Origin: Fictibacillus nanhaiensis
Lineage (GTDB): Bacteria > Bacillota > Bacilli > Bacillales > Fictibacillaceae
Assembly (NCBI RefSeq): GCF_019801215.1
Contig: NZ_JAHVJO010000001.1
Location: 1-64,000 of the forward strand
Reading direction: 5' to 3'
DNA: 64,000 bases
The position numbers and the translations under genes were made by a program. Numbering within the stretch: the first letter of the stretch is position 1; each line of letters starts with the position of its first letter. The notes under the pieces were generated by a model. The model searched no databases. It saw only the letters and a list, made by a program, of their open reading frames with translations, and was not told the DNA's origin. Shown one piece after another: positions 52,758 to 61,758 of this stretch.

Positions 52758-53297
52758 ATTGTAAAAATAAATTTAAAAATAGCTAATGATAATTTTGATT
52801 GTGAAACTGATTCTTATGAAAGAAATATGGGATCTGAGATTAGTTATTTATTTTATGCAACCATTAAATGTCCAGAATGCTTTAATGAAATTGATTTAAA
52901 AATTAATAGCTGGGAATATCCAATCGGTGCATTAAATTATAGCGATTTTGAAATTTCAGGAGGTACATATCTCCAAAAACCTTCTGTTTCTGTTGACTTT
53001 GAATACTATTTCGATTATGAAATAGTTGAAGAGGAGTTACCGAAAGTTATTCAAATATTATTTGAATAAAAAAAGAATCCTCTTTATGTCTATCAAATAT
53101 TACCAAGAGAATTTGAAGAAGTTGTAGCTGAATTTTTTAAAGCAAAAGGATATGATGTTAAACTAACACCTGCAACAAGAGATGGTAGTAGAGATATAAT
53201 TGTCAAACATGAAGTTATGGGTAATCCATTTATTATATATGTTAAATGTAAGAAATATGGATCTGATGGGAAAGACCCGAGCTACGCCTTTATATAA
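52752..53297 (+). pseudogene. Mrr-like restriction endonuclease, interrupted by an in-frame stop
   Basis: The first 105 codons (from GTG 52752) give a domain with CPECFNEIDLKINSWEYP and YSDFEISGGTY. A TAA at 53067 is followed, in the same frame, by 75 further codons reading REFEEVVAEFFKAKGYDVKL, RDGSRDIIVKHEV and FIIYVKCKKYGSDG, an Mrr-type nuclease domain. The usual catalytic VECK/VQCK is VKCK here, and the C-terminal helices are missing after KYGSDGK. So there are three lesions: a nonsense codon, a replaced catalytic acid and a truncation. Restriction of modified foreign DNA would have been its role; it is most likely inactive. Confidence 0.7.
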
Positions 53298-53795
53298 GCC
53301 GTTAGTTTGGGTATTTTTCTTTTTTACGGAAAGAGACCCTTTATATGAGTGGATAGTAAAATTTTTTCCAGCTAATCTTAAGTAGTTAATCTCAGATTAA
53401 CCACTTAAACCCTTGATAATTGGTGCTTTCAGATACACCAGACTATACCCCGTTACTAAGGAGAAAATTTATGCTTTTAACAAATGAAGCTATTGTCATT
53501 AAAAAAGATCACAAACATTAAAAAGTAATGATTTAAACTTGTTTAATAATTTACTAATCGAAAAATTATTAGCTGAAAAACAAATGTTTTCTTGTCTTTC
53601 AGGAGCAAATGCAATTAATATTTCAAAATGTAAATAGACTTATTAGTTGGATACCAATTTATTTTATTATGGATTTCTAAATATTCTTAAAAAACATAGC
53701 CAAGGAGTAGTTTGGAGGTAATTAACAATTTTTGTCGAAATTCTTTACAAAACACAAATTTATTAACTAATGATTTAATAAGTGGGTGAAGCGAA
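53298..53795. other. Gene-free stretch with decayed sequence
   Basis: These 498 bases are about 70 percent AT with short open runs in all frames and no ribosome site followed by a credible gene. The phrase PLYKPLVWVFFFFTERDPLY at about 53288 on the plus strand may be leftover coding sequence. I cannot assign it. Confidence 0.4.
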
Positions 53796-54587
53796 ATGGC
53801 TATTTATTATGAAAAAGAAAAATATGACAGAGTAACAATTTATGATGCCGCGGAAAAATGGAAAAATGAATGTTTATTAAATGATAAATCATTGATTTGG
53901 GAAGGAGAGTCTGTATGGACTCAAACCAATATTAATAGATTTAGATCAATTTTTGTGGAAAGCCCGGATGATGCAGTTGGTGATAACTTTGATAACAAAT
54001 TAAAAAAACAGCTAGAAAATGAAGCGGAAGGTGTATATAAATTAGCTATCGAATTAATGTTTATATATTATCTCTTCCCTTATAAAGGTTCCATCAGCTT
54101 TAATACTAAAATGAAAAAGTTAGAAACAATTGCTTCATGGAAGGGAATTAATTTTAATTCTACATTACCTATTTTTGAGGGATTGAAGCAAGGGTTAGGA
54201 GCTACAGGTACTTTTTATAATACTAGTAAATATTTTGAAGTTTCTTTCTTGTTTTTAGTAGCGGAGAGTGTTAAAAATCAGCCTTTAGAAAAACGTATAA
54301 ACACGTTAAATCAATCGACAGAATTAAAAAGGGTGGCAGAAAATATTAGGAAACATATAGGTAAAAGGGTACAAATGCAACATATACTACTTCACTTGTT
54401 AATTCCGGAAAAATTTGAGCGAATTGCAAGTTGGGGTCATAAGGACAGAATAGCTTTAGCATATTCAAATTTATTAACAGATAACTCACAGTTTCCCATA
54501 TATGATGGTGCTAATTATTTAGGCTTAATTACTGAAAATGGAATCACTAGTTGGATGGCTAAAAATGTTGAAGAAGATTTAATTTAA
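53796..54587 (+). pseudogene. McrB-like N-terminal part, AAA domain missing
   Basis: The 263 codons match the N-terminal region that precedes the AAA+ GTPase of McrB-type restriction proteins, best seen in HILLHLLIPEKFERIASWGH followed by KDRIALAYSNLL. The predicted motor domain (Walker A and B) never follows: a TAA stop at 54585 is succeeded in the same frame by a CBS-type fragment. The GTG/ATG start region has only a weak ribosome site (GTGGGTGAAGCGAA). It is probably non-functional, though a stand-alone protein cannot be excluded. Confidence 0.6.
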
Positions 54588-54833
54588 TTTTCGCAAACCA
54601 AATTAAGTGAGATCTTGCCCCATATAGGTGAAGAAGGTAATTATCAATTTATTGGTAGGAATGAGTCAATATATATAGCAGAAGAAAAATTTAAAGAATC
54701 CTTCAAAAAAGGAATTAGATTGGATGCCTTACTTATAACACATAATGGAAAGCCAACCGAAAATTTATTAGGGATTATTACAACATGGGATGTTATTGAT
54801 ATTCCAAAGCAGGAATTAACACTCAATTACTAG
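54588..54833 (+). pseudogene. CBS-domain protein fragment
   Basis: Reading on in frame from the stop codon at 54585, FSQTKLSEILPHIGEEGNYQ, FIGRNESIYIAEEKF and LDALLITHNGKPTENLLGII followed by TTWDVIDIP form most of one CBS motif pair. No start codon with a ribosome site precedes it (TTG 54615 is inside the domain). It looks like the tail of a lost gene joined to the McrB-like remnant. Confidence 0.5.
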
Positions 54834-54901
54834 GTATGATTTTCACGTAATAATAAATAAAAATTTAAGGTTATTGCAATTTTGCAGCTAAGGAGTAGTA
54901 A

Positions 54902-55234
54902 ATGAAAGTTGATCATAGTTTATATTCTTTATCGGATATCTTTGTATTAGACGAAACACCTTATTTTCTGGATTATATTCGTAATAAGTTTATTATGCAG
55001 CAACCTGAAGAAGAAATCCGTCAAAGAATGATAATGTTTCTAATTGAAGTAATGAAAGTCCCTATTTCTATAATCGAAATAGAAGTGCCTCTAAGTAGAT
55101 ATAGTAATAAAACGAGTGACCGTGCAGATATTATTGTAAACTATGAAAATGAGAAAAATGAAAAGAAACCACTTTTCGTTGTGGAATGTAAAGCGGAAAA
55201 AATGGACATTAAGTTATCATCCTCTCACGCATAG
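54902..55234 (+). pseudogene. HsdR_N-like nuclease domain, truncated
   Basis: AAGGAG precedes ATG 54902. The 110 codons include PEEEIRQRMIMFLIEVMKVP, SDRADIIVNYENEKN and PLFVVECKAEKM, a PD-(D/E)xK core as found at the N-terminus of type I restriction R subunits and related proteins (Asp in RADIIV, Glu-Cys-Lys in VVECKAE). After KMDIKLSSSHA the frame stops; another frame continues with DRFIYQTQYTLSSYRGVK, so a deletion or frameshift has removed the rest. The catalytic residues are intact but the protein is far shorter than any HsdR. Confidence 0.6.
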
Positions 55235-55706
55235 TACGGATACAGACCGTTTTATCTATCAAACACAATATACGTTATCATCCTACCGTGGTGTAAAGAT
55301 GGATTATCATTTAGAGAGTAAATAGGATAGTGAAGGGAAGGAACAAAAGGGCTAACCTTATATTACGAATCGGGTGCGATTGTGGAATAAGTAAGACAGG
55401 TGATTCAGGAAAAATTCCACCTAAAAACCACCCACATTTTACCCACGAAAGAATAAACTTTAGTATGTTTTATTGTTTTTTAAAAGTATTGATTTTTAAG
55501 GCTTTTTTCTTTTTTTAAAACACGTAGTATATGTTCCGCACTCAAGTTCACCATTGGGAAAACAAAAATATCCACTAATATTATTTATATATGGGGACTA
55601 ATTATGCAAGATGTTAAGAAGTGAAGTGGAAAATAGGTAAACCGTATGTGAACTAAATAAATAAAGTCCAATATTAATTAAAAATAATGTGATTTATAAA
55701 AAAAAC
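55235..55706. other. Gene-free AT-rich stretch before tRNA-Ala
   Basis: No credible gene is seen in these 470 bases; open frames lack ribosome sites and give no recognisable protein. The start may hold debris of the preceding nuclease gene. This forms the right edge of the accessory island. Confidence 0.45.
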
Positions 55707-55732
55707 AAAACCCTTGATTCCTCAAGGGTTTT
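55707..55732 (-). terminator. Terminator of tRNA-Ala
   Basis: AAAACCCTTGA and TCAAGGGTTTT form a perfect stem with a 4-base loop. On the minus strand it is followed by GTTTTTTTTAT. It lies 14 bases beyond the CCA end of the tRNA. Confidence 0.85.
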
Positions 55733-55745
55733 CAACTGTTATGTA

Positions 55746-55821
55746 TGGTGGAGACTAGCGGGATCGAACCGCTGACCTTTTGGCTGCCAGCCAAACGCTC
55801 TCCCAGCTGAGCTAAGCCCCC
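55746..55821 (-). tRNA. tRNA-Ala (anticodon GGC)
   Basis: The minus strand reads GGGGGCTTAGCTCAGCTGGG at the 5' end, with the anticodon arm TTTGG-CTGGCAG-CCAAA (anticodon GGC, reading GCC/GCU alanine codons), the T arm AGCGGTTCGATCCCGCT and an encoded CCA. The acceptor stem GGGGGCT/AGTCTCC includes two G-U pairs. Total length is 76 bases. It has its own promoter and terminator and so is a single-gene unit. Confidence 0.96.
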
Positions 55822-55843
55822 AATTACGTTACTGACAAAAAGA

Positions 55844-55872
55844 ATTATATCGGTTTACAGAACTTGCCGCAA
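55844..55872 (-). promoter_or_regulatory. Promoter of tRNA-Ala
   Basis: On the minus strand TTGCGG (55872-55867) and TATAAT (55849-55844) are 17 bases apart. The -10 box ends 22 bases before the tRNA 5' end. Confidence 0.7.
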
Positions 55873-55957
55873 GCTTTTTTTACTTATTCTGTATAATCCA
55901 ATGCTCTTCTCCGAAAAATAAAGTTATTCATGCAATATTAGAAAGGAGGAAAATCCT

Positions 55958-56155
55958 TTGAAATTCAAAAAAGTTGTACTTGGTTCACTTTCTGCGTTTC
56001 TTTCCCTTGGTTTATTGTTTGGTTGTGGAACACCACAAGACGAGCAAGAGCCAGATCCAACAGAAGAACCGTCTGAAGAAAATGACGAACCTAACAAAGA
56101 CGATAAAGAGAATGAAATGGAAGAAGAGCAAAAAGATGAAGAACAGCAGCAATAA
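55958..56155 (+). CDS. Small acidic lipoprotein, 65 residues
   Basis: The protein has a lipoprotein signal (LKFKKVVLGSLSAFLSLGLL, first residue Met) with the lipobox LFGC, then a low-complexity acidic tail made of E, D, N, P and Q and ending QKDEEQQQ. The start is TTG 55958 with a perfect AAAGGAGG 8 bases upstream. It would be tethered to the outer face of the membrane. No conserved domain is seen; the role is unknown. Confidence 0.72.
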   Translation: MKFKKVVLGSLSAFLSLGLLFGCGTPQDEQEPDPTEEPSEENDEPNKDDKENEMEEEQKDEEQQQ

Positions 56156-56159
56156 TCAT

Positions 56160-56193
56160 AAAAGCTTTGTCCAAAAAAGGATGAAGCTTTTTT
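56160..56193 (+). terminator. Terminator of the small lipoprotein gene
   Basis: AAAAGCTT-TGT-CC and GG-ATG-AAGCTTTT pair around AAAAAA and end in TTTTTT. Confidence 0.7.
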
Positions 56194-56236
56194 ACATAAA
56201 TAAGGCTTTCTTACTGAGATTGATAAACGATTTAAT

Positions 56237-56255
56237 CTGGTATAGACAACTAGTC
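56237..56255. promoter_or_regulatory. NagR/DasR-type operator (dre) upstream of nagZ
   Basis: CTGGTATAGACAACTAGTC is identical to the site upstream of nagA. It resembles the dre pattern TGGTNTAGACCA bound by GntR/HutC-type NagR (YvoA) and DasR. It lies 115 bases before the nagZ start. Confidence 0.75.
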
Positions 56256-56370
56256 CTAGTCACATGAAGGACTTAAGTTCTGTTTTATCATCATCCGACA
56301 GGAAGCCTCTTCTTTTTACCGAAAAGTGTCAAAGAAAGAAAGCGCTACAAAAAAAGAGGAGGTTTATCAA

Positions 56371-58446
56371 TTGAAAGTTTTTAAATGGATTCGATCCTTT
56401 ACATTAGTTGCTTTGTTGATCATCCCTATGTTTGCAGGAATGGGACAACTAAAGGCTGTCCATGCAGACCGAAATGACAACAACAGCTTAATTATTGCTC
56501 AAAACATGCCCCAACTAAGCGAAGAGATTAAAGGGAAGACGTTTTCACTTTCAGCTTTATTGCCGATAGAAAACGGCAAATATGTTGAAGTAACAGAAAA
56601 TCTGAAATGGAAATCGGCAAATAAGAACGTGGCTTCTGTGTCAGATGAAGGAATCGTTACATTAAGCGGGCAAAATGGAAGAACAATGATTTTTGTCACA
56701 AATGGAACTTCTTTCGACAGAATTGCGATTCATGTAAAGAACGGAAAGGCTTCATTTGAAAAGCAAAAAGAGAAAAAATATGACTTGATATCCAATGCCA
56801 TTCAATCCATGTCAGTAAAAGAAAAAATCGGACAGATGTTAATGCCGGACTTCCGGAACTGGAACGGACAGCCAGTGACAGAAATGAATGACGAAATAAG
56901 AGAATTAGTGAAAAAATACCACCTTGGTGGTGTCATTTTGTTTAGAGAAAATGTAGTAACGACTGAACAGACCGTAAGACTGGTAGATGAATATAAAAAA
57001 GCGAATGAAGACTACGGTTTGCTTCTTTCAATCGACCAAGAAGGTGGAATTGTGACACGTTTGCAGAGTGGTACCGATTTCCCAGGAAATATGGCGCTTG
57101 GTGCAACAAGGTCAGCAGAACTGGCGGAATCTGTCGGACATGCAATCGGATCAGAGCTAGAATCGTTAGGAATTAACATGAATTTAGCTCCTGTTTTAGA
57201 TGTGAATAACAACCCAGACAATCCTGTTATCGGAGTAAGGTCATTCGGGGAAGACCCTAAACTTGTTGCCGAATTAGGAACAGCGTATACAAAAGGGTTG
57301 CAGAATGCAGGAATGGCAGCTACAGCGAAACATTTTCCTGGACATGGAGATACGGCAGTAGATTCTCACTTAGGATTACCTTCCGTTCCTCATGAAAAAG
57401 AACGGTTACTGGAAGTAGAACTTTATCCCTTCCAACAAGCGATGAATCAAGGCATTGATGCAATCATGACTGCACATGTTACTTTCCCTAAAATTGATCC
57501 GACTACAGTCATATCTAAAAAGGACGGAACAGAGATTGCATTGCCTGCTACATTATCTCACGAGGTTTTGACAAACTTGATGAGAAATGAAATGGGCTTT
57601 GAAGGTGTTATATCAACAGATGCGTTAAACATGAAAGCTATAGCAGATCATTTTGGAGCGGTTGATGCCGTTATTAGAGCTGTTAATGCTGGCACTGATA
57701 TTGTATTAATGCCTGTAGGATTAGAAGAAGTTGCTAACGGTCTATATACCGCGGTTGAAAATGGAGAGATCAAAGAACAAAGATTAAACGAATCAGTAGA
57801 ACGCCTCCTAACATTAAAAGCGAAGCGTGGCATTTATAAACAAGCAACAGAAACACCAGTTGCAGAAAAAATTGCATATGCAGAGAAGGTCGTCGGAAAT
57901 AATGCGCATAAAGAAGTGGAAAAAGAGGTCGCACAAAAATCCATCACATTAGTAAAAAATAATGGGCTATTACCGGTAGATAAGAATAATGTAAATTCCG
58001 TTGTTGTAATTGGCAGTTCATTTAGTGGATCCCTCCAAAACGCCCTATCAGCACACCATTCGTCAGTTGAGTTGATTCAAACGACTAAACCTTTAAATGA
58101 AGAACAGTTATTAAAAGTTAAACAGGCAGATTTAGTGGTTTTAGGGACATACACGTTTAATGTATCTGGCCGTTCTCCTTCAAGTTCGCAAATGCAGATG
58201 GTGAATCAAGTGATTGAAACAGCACCTGCTAAAACTGTTGCCGTCGGAATTCGTAATCCTTACGATATCATGGCTTTTCCTGAGGTGTCTGCTTACCTTG
58301 CACAATACGGTTTCAGGGATGCTAGTTTTAAAGCAGCTGCTGATACCATTTTCGGGACGAATAACCCATCAGGAAAGCTGCCTGTAACCATATATAAAGA
58401 CGCAGAAACGGTTCTTTATCTATTCGGACACGGTTTGAGCTACTAA
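56371..58446 (+). CDS. nagZ: Exo-beta-N-acetylglucosaminidase (GH3), secreted
   Basis: A 691-residue glycoside hydrolase family 3 enzyme that removes terminal GlcNAc from peptidoglycan fragments. A signal sequence (SFTLVALLIIPMFAGMGQLK then AVHA) is followed by a small beta domain to about residue 130 (WKSANKNVASVSDEGIVTLS), the GH3 barrel with the catalytic dyad loop AKHFPGHGDT and nucleophile Asp in STDALNMKA, and a C-terminal GH3_C domain. The layout is that of B. subtilis NagZ (YbbD). The TTG start at 56371 has AGAGGAGG 8 bases upstream; the in-frame ATG at 56326 is before that site. It is co-transcribed with namZ and lies under a dre operator. Confidence 0.93.
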   Translation: MKVFKWIRSFTLVALLIIPMFAGMGQLKAVHADRNDNNSLIIAQNMPQLSEEIKGKTFSLSALLPIENGKYVEVTENLKWKSANKNVASVSDEGIVTLSGQNGRTMIFVTNGTSFDRIAIHVKNGKASFEKQKEKKYDLISNAIQSMSVKEKIGQMLMPDFRNWNGQPVTEMNDEIRELVKKYHLGGVILFRENVVTTEQTVRLVDEYKKANEDYGLLLSIDQEGGIVTRLQSGTDFPGNMALGATRSAELAESVGHAIGSELESLGINMNLAPVLDVNNNPDNPVIGVRSFGEDPKLVAELGTAYTKGLQNAGMAATAKHFPGHGDTAVDSHLGLPSVPHEKERLLEVELYPFQQAMNQGIDAIMTAHVTFPKIDPTTVISKKDGTEIALPATLSHEVLTNLMRNEMGFEGVISTDALNMKAIADHFGAVDAVIRAVNAGTDIVLMPVGLEEVANGLYTAVENGEIKEQRLNESVERLLTLKAKRGIYKQATETPVAEKIAYAEKVVGNNAHKEVEKEVAQKSITLVKNNGLLPVDKNNVNSVVVIGSSFSGSLQNALSAHHSSVELIQTTKPLNEEQLLKVKQADLVVLGTYTFNVSGRSPSSSQMQMVNQVIETAPAKTVAVGIRNPYDIMAFPEVSAYLAQYGFRDASFKAAADTIFGTNNPSGKLPVTIYKDAETVLYLFGHGLSY

Positions 58447-58467
58447 TAAAGAGGAGGAAGAAACAAG

Positions 58468-59727
58468 ATGAAGAAATGGGGATTGTTTATAGCGGTATTT
58501 TTCATGTTAACAAGTATACTTCCAGGTGCACAAATGTTAAATGCTTCGAAGGATGAAGATCATCACAGGCAAAAATTCAAGACAGGACTTGAGATGCTTA
58601 TGCATGATCAAATCTCGCTTCTTAAAGGGAAAAATGTAGGGTTAATCACTAATCCTACAGGGATTGACCGGAATCTTATCAGTATTGTAGATGTGTTGTA
58701 CAACCATCCGGATATTGGATTAAAAGCACTTTATGGACCTGAACATGGTGTACGAGGAAGTGCACAGGCTGGGCAATATATTGAGTCTTATACCGATCCA
58801 AAAACAGGACTGCCTGTCTATAGCTTGTATGGTCCAACGAAAAAACCTACAGCTGCAATGTTAGAAGGTATTGATGTATTAGTGTTTGACATACAGGATG
58901 TTGGAACACGTTTCTATACGTACATTTATACAATGGCATACGCAATGGAAGCTGCTAAAGAGAATAATATACCTTTTGTTGTGCTTGATCGACCAAATCC
59001 TCTTGGAGGGGAGCAAGTGGAAGGTCCAGTATTAGATCCCGCCTACTCATCTTTTGTGGGCCTATATCCAATTCCGTTAAGACACGGTATGACAGTTGGT
59101 GAATTAGCCCAATTATTCAATCAAGAATTTGACATTGATGCGGATTTAGAAGTGGTGAAAATGAAAGGCTGGAAAAGATCGTGGACGTATGAAGACAATC
59201 GTCTAGAATGGGTTCTACCTTCTCCAAATATGCCAACAGTAGATACTGCGATCACGTATCCGGGAGCTGCTTTAATTGAAGGAACGAATGTTTCTGAAGG
59301 AAGAGGAACTACAAAACCATTTGAATTAATCGGGGCACCGTTCATCAATGGAGATGATTTGGCAAAAGCATTAAATGAACAAGGACTTCCGGGAGTTAAG
59401 TTCCGTCCTGCTTCCTTTACACCTACCTTTTCAAAGCATGCTGGGAAACTATCACATGGTGTTGAGATTCACGTAACTGACAAGAAATTATTTCAACCTG
59501 TTCTATCAGGTATTACACTGGTGAAAATGATCCATGATATGTATCCAGCAGATTTTGCATTTAGAGCAGAAGATAGTGCAGGCCGATCATTTTTTGATCT
59601 ATTGATTGGAAATGGATGGGTAAGGGATGCTATTGAATCTGGTAGTTCGGTAGAAGAGATCGTGTCCAGGTATGATGAGAAATTAAGTGAATTTAAAAAA
59701 TTAAGAAAAAATTATTTGCTTTATTAA
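58468..59727 (+). CDS. namZ: Exo-beta-N-acetylmuramidase (NamZ/YbbC, DUF1343), secreted
   Basis: A 419-residue protein with a signal peptide (LFIAVFFMLTSILPGAQMLN-A) and the DUF1343 domain: LLKGKNVGLITNPTGIDR, LYGPEHGVRGSAQAG, VLVFDIQDVGTRFYTYIYTM and YPGAALIEGTNVSEGRGTTK. YbbC of B. subtilis was shown to cut terminal MurNAc from peptidoglycan chains (NamZ, GH171). Working outside the cell with NagZ, which removes GlcNAc, it would strip glycan chains from the end in turn. GAGGAGG precedes ATG 58468, 21 bases after nagZ, so they form a two-gene operon ending in a terminator. Confidence 0.93.
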   Translation: MKKWGLFIAVFFMLTSILPGAQMLNASKDEDHHRQKFKTGLEMLMHDQISLLKGKNVGLITNPTGIDRNLISIVDVLYNHPDIGLKALYGPEHGVRGSAQAGQYIESYTDPKTGLPVYSLYGPTKKPTAAMLEGIDVLVFDIQDVGTRFYTYIYTMAYAMEAAKENNIPFVVLDRPNPLGGEQVEGPVLDPAYSSFVGLYPIPLRHGMTVGELAQLFNQEFDIDADLEVVKMKGWKRSWTYEDNRLEWVLPSPNMPTVDTAITYPGAALIEGTNVSEGRGTTKPFELIGAPFINGDDLAKALNEQGLPGVKFRPASFTPTFSKHAGKLSHGVEIHVTDKKLFQPVLSGITLVKMIHDMYPADFAFRAEDSAGRSFFDLLIGNGWVRDAIESGSSVEEIVSRYDEKLSEFKKLRKNYLLY

Positions 59728-59733
59728 GGTGAG

Positions 59734-59767
59734 AAAGCTAAGGCTAATCACATGCCTTAGCTTTTTT
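59734..59767 (+). terminator. Terminator of the nagZ-namZ operon
   Basis: AAGCTAAGGC and GCCTTAGCTT form a perfect stem with a 9-base loop and T6. Confidence 0.85.
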
Positions 59768-59782
59768 GTGTGAATTTTCTGA

Positions 59783-59801
59783 CTGGTATAGACAACTAGT
59801 C
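59783..59801. promoter_or_regulatory. NagR/DasR-type operator (dre) upstream of nagA
   Basis: CTGGTATAGACAACTAGTC, identical to the copy before nagZ, lies 44 bases before the nagA start. The internal TATAGA could serve as or overlap a -10 box, giving a simple mode of repression. Confidence 0.78.
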
Positions 59802-59845
59802 ATAACCATGATACGCTTGGCATAAAATGATAAAGGGGAGTGGAC

Positions 59846-61027
59846 ATGAAGCCGGGTGTACTCTTGCATGGGGATTTTATTGACGAAAATGGATTTCTTT
59901 TAGAAAACGGCTATCTTTTAATTAGAAATGAAAAAATAGCATACGCAGGTTTAGAAAATCCGCTAACTAACGGAGAAGAAATTGAGACATATGGCATGCC
60001 CCGTGGTTCCATAATGATTCCTGGCATGATTGATGTCCATATTCATGGGAGCGTTGGTGCGGATGTGATGGATGAAAATATAGAGGCTCTATTTAAAATA
60101 GCAAGAGCAATTCCTGGTGAAGGAACAACGTCATTTTTAGCAACAACTATGACTCAGAGTAAGGAGCAGATAGAGAGTGCTCTTTCACAAGCTGCTTCTT
60201 TTATAGATAAGCAAAAACCTGGGTCAGCTGAAATGCTTGGAATTCACTTAGAAGGACCTTTTATTTCTCCAAAGCGGGCTGGAGCTCAGCCTAGAGAATT
60301 TATTCAGACACCAAATGTTGAACTTTTTAAAATGTGGCAAGAAAAAGCTAAGCACCATATCAAGCTCGTAACACTTGCGCCTGAGATGGTAGATGGACAT
60401 GAACTTGTACGGTATTTAGCAGAAAATAATGTTATCGCATCGATTGGTCATAGTGACTGCACGTTCAAGGAGGTGAAAGAAGGGATTGAAGCAGGCATTT
60501 CCCATGTCACCCATTTATTTAATGGAATGAGGGGAATGCACCATAGAGATCCCGGTGTGGCAGGTGCTGCACTCATACAAAATGAACTGATGGTTGAGAT
60601 GATTGTAGATGGTGTCCATGCATGTCCTGAAATGATTCAGCTTGCCTATCATTCTACAGGACCTGACAGAACTGTACTCATTACAGATTCAATGCGTGCA
60701 AAAGGATTAGGTGATGGTACGTATGCGCTAGGCGGCCAGCAAGTAACAGTGAAACAATACAAAGCCGAACTTGAAGACGGGACGCTTGCGGGTAGTATTC
60801 TTACTATGAGTGATTCTGTGAAAAACATGATGAACTACACGAACTGCTCAATAACAGATATCGTAAAAATGACGAGTATTAACGCAGCAAAAGAACTTAA
60901 TATTTTTGATAGAAAAGGAAGTCTTTCAAAAGGAAAAGATGCGGATATCACCGTATTCACAAGAGACTTCGATGTCTTCATGACTTTTTGCCGAGGGACA
61001 TTAGCGTATCATCGGAAGGAGGGTTAA
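59846..61027 (+). CDS. nagA: N-acetylglucosamine-6-phosphate deacetylase
   Basis: Deacetylates GlcNAc-6P to glucosamine-6P in the cytoplasm. The 393-residue amidohydrolase has GMIDVHIHGSVGADVMD (metal His pair), LGIHLEGPFISPKRAGAQ (metal Glu), ASIGHSDCTF and VTHLFNGMRGMHHRDPG (metal His), and the catalytic Asp in VLITDSMRAKG. ATG 59846 follows AAAGGGGAG by 5 bases; GTG 59840 overlaps that site. It is the first gene of a nagA-nagB-nagR-murP run and lies under a dre operator. Confidence 0.96.
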   Translation: MKPGVLLHGDFIDENGFLLENGYLLIRNEKIAYAGLENPLTNGEEIETYGMPRGSIMIPGMIDVHIHGSVGADVMDENIEALFKIARAIPGEGTTSFLATTMTQSKEQIESALSQAASFIDKQKPGSAEMLGIHLEGPFISPKRAGAQPREFIQTPNVELFKMWQEKAKHHIKLVTLAPEMVDGHELVRYLAENNVIASIGHSDCTFKEVKEGIEAGISHVTHLFNGMRGMHHRDPGVAGAALIQNELMVEMIVDGVHACPEMIQLAYHSTGPDRTVLITDSMRAKGLGDGTYALGGQQVTVKQYKAELEDGTLAGSILTMSDSVKNMMNYTNCSITDIVKMTSINAAKELNIFDRKGSLSKGKDADITVFTRDFDVFMTFCRGTLAYHRKEG

Positions 61028-61029
61028 AT

Positions 61030-61749
61030 TTGAAACTTATAGCTGTTTCAGATGAAGAAGAACTTAGCAGAATAGCAGCTGAGATTTTAATTTCCAAAAT
61101 AAAAACTTCTGACAGATTGGTTCTTGGCCTTGCAACCGGTAAAACGCCGCTTGGCATGTACCGTTATCTTTCGAAATATAGTATAGAAAGTAAACAATCT
61201 TATGATCACGTACACACTGTTAACTTAGACGAATATGTTGGATCACAAGCTTACCACACCTATATGAAAGAGCACTTTTTTCAGTATGTGGATATACCTA
61301 GTGAACAAACACATCTTCCAAACGGTGAAGCCGATAGCTTGACTGTAGAGTGCAAGAGCTATGAAGATATCATTTCAAATCTTGGTGGTATTGATCTGCA
61401 AGTATTAGGGATCGGGGAGAATGGTCACATCGGTTTTAACGAACCAGGGACAAATTTCGACTCAAGGACACATGTTGTACAGCTTACAGAATCCACTCTT
61501 TCGGCTAATGCAAAATATTTTATTGACACGAATCAGCCCAAAAAGGCAATAACAATGGGAATTGGAACCATTTTAGAGAGTAAAGAAATCCTTCTGCTCG
61601 CTGTTGGTGAAAGGAAAGCCAATGCTGTTAAAGAGCTTTTTAAAGGATCAATAAATAAAGATATTCCAGCTACAGCGCTTAAAGTTCACCCGAATGTCAC
61701 AGTACTTGCTGACAAGGGTGCAAGATCGCTTTTAGATAAGGAGAGTTGA
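61030..61749 (+). CDS. nagB: Glucosamine-6-phosphate deaminase
   Basis: Converts glucosamine-6P to fructose-6P and ammonia, feeding glycolysis. The 239-residue protein has LGLATGKTPLGMYRYL (phosphate loop), NLDEYVG (Asp of ring opening) and LGIGENGHIGFNEPGTNFDS with the catalytic His. The start is TTG 61030 with AAGGAGGG 6 bases upstream, inside the end of nagA; an in-frame ATG at 60988 is within nagA. It is 2 bases after the nagA stop, so translation is coupled. The allosteric tail of E. coli NagB is absent, as in B. subtilis. Confidence 0.96.
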   Translation: MKLIAVSDEEELSRIAAEILISKIKTSDRLVLGLATGKTPLGMYRYLSKYSIESKQSYDHVHTVNLDEYVGSQAYHTYMKEHFFQYVDIPSEQTHLPNGEADSLTVECKSYEDIISNLGGIDLQVLGIGENGHIGFNEPGTNFDSRTHVVQLTESTLSANAKYFIDTNQPKKAITMGIGTILESKEILLLAVGERKANAVKELFKGSINKDIPATALKVHPNVTVLADKGARSLLDKES

Positions 61750-61758
61750 CCCATTTTT

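Noticed and set aside
53200-53385. A 61-codon plus-strand frame inside and after the Mrr remnant
   Set aside because: It overlaps the Mrr text in another frame, has no ribosome site, and its tail is only weakly protein-like.
55143-55518. Two plus-strand frames after the HsdR_N-like fragment
   Set aside because: No ribosome site and no recognisable domain; the first is probably the frameshifted continuation of the nuclease gene.
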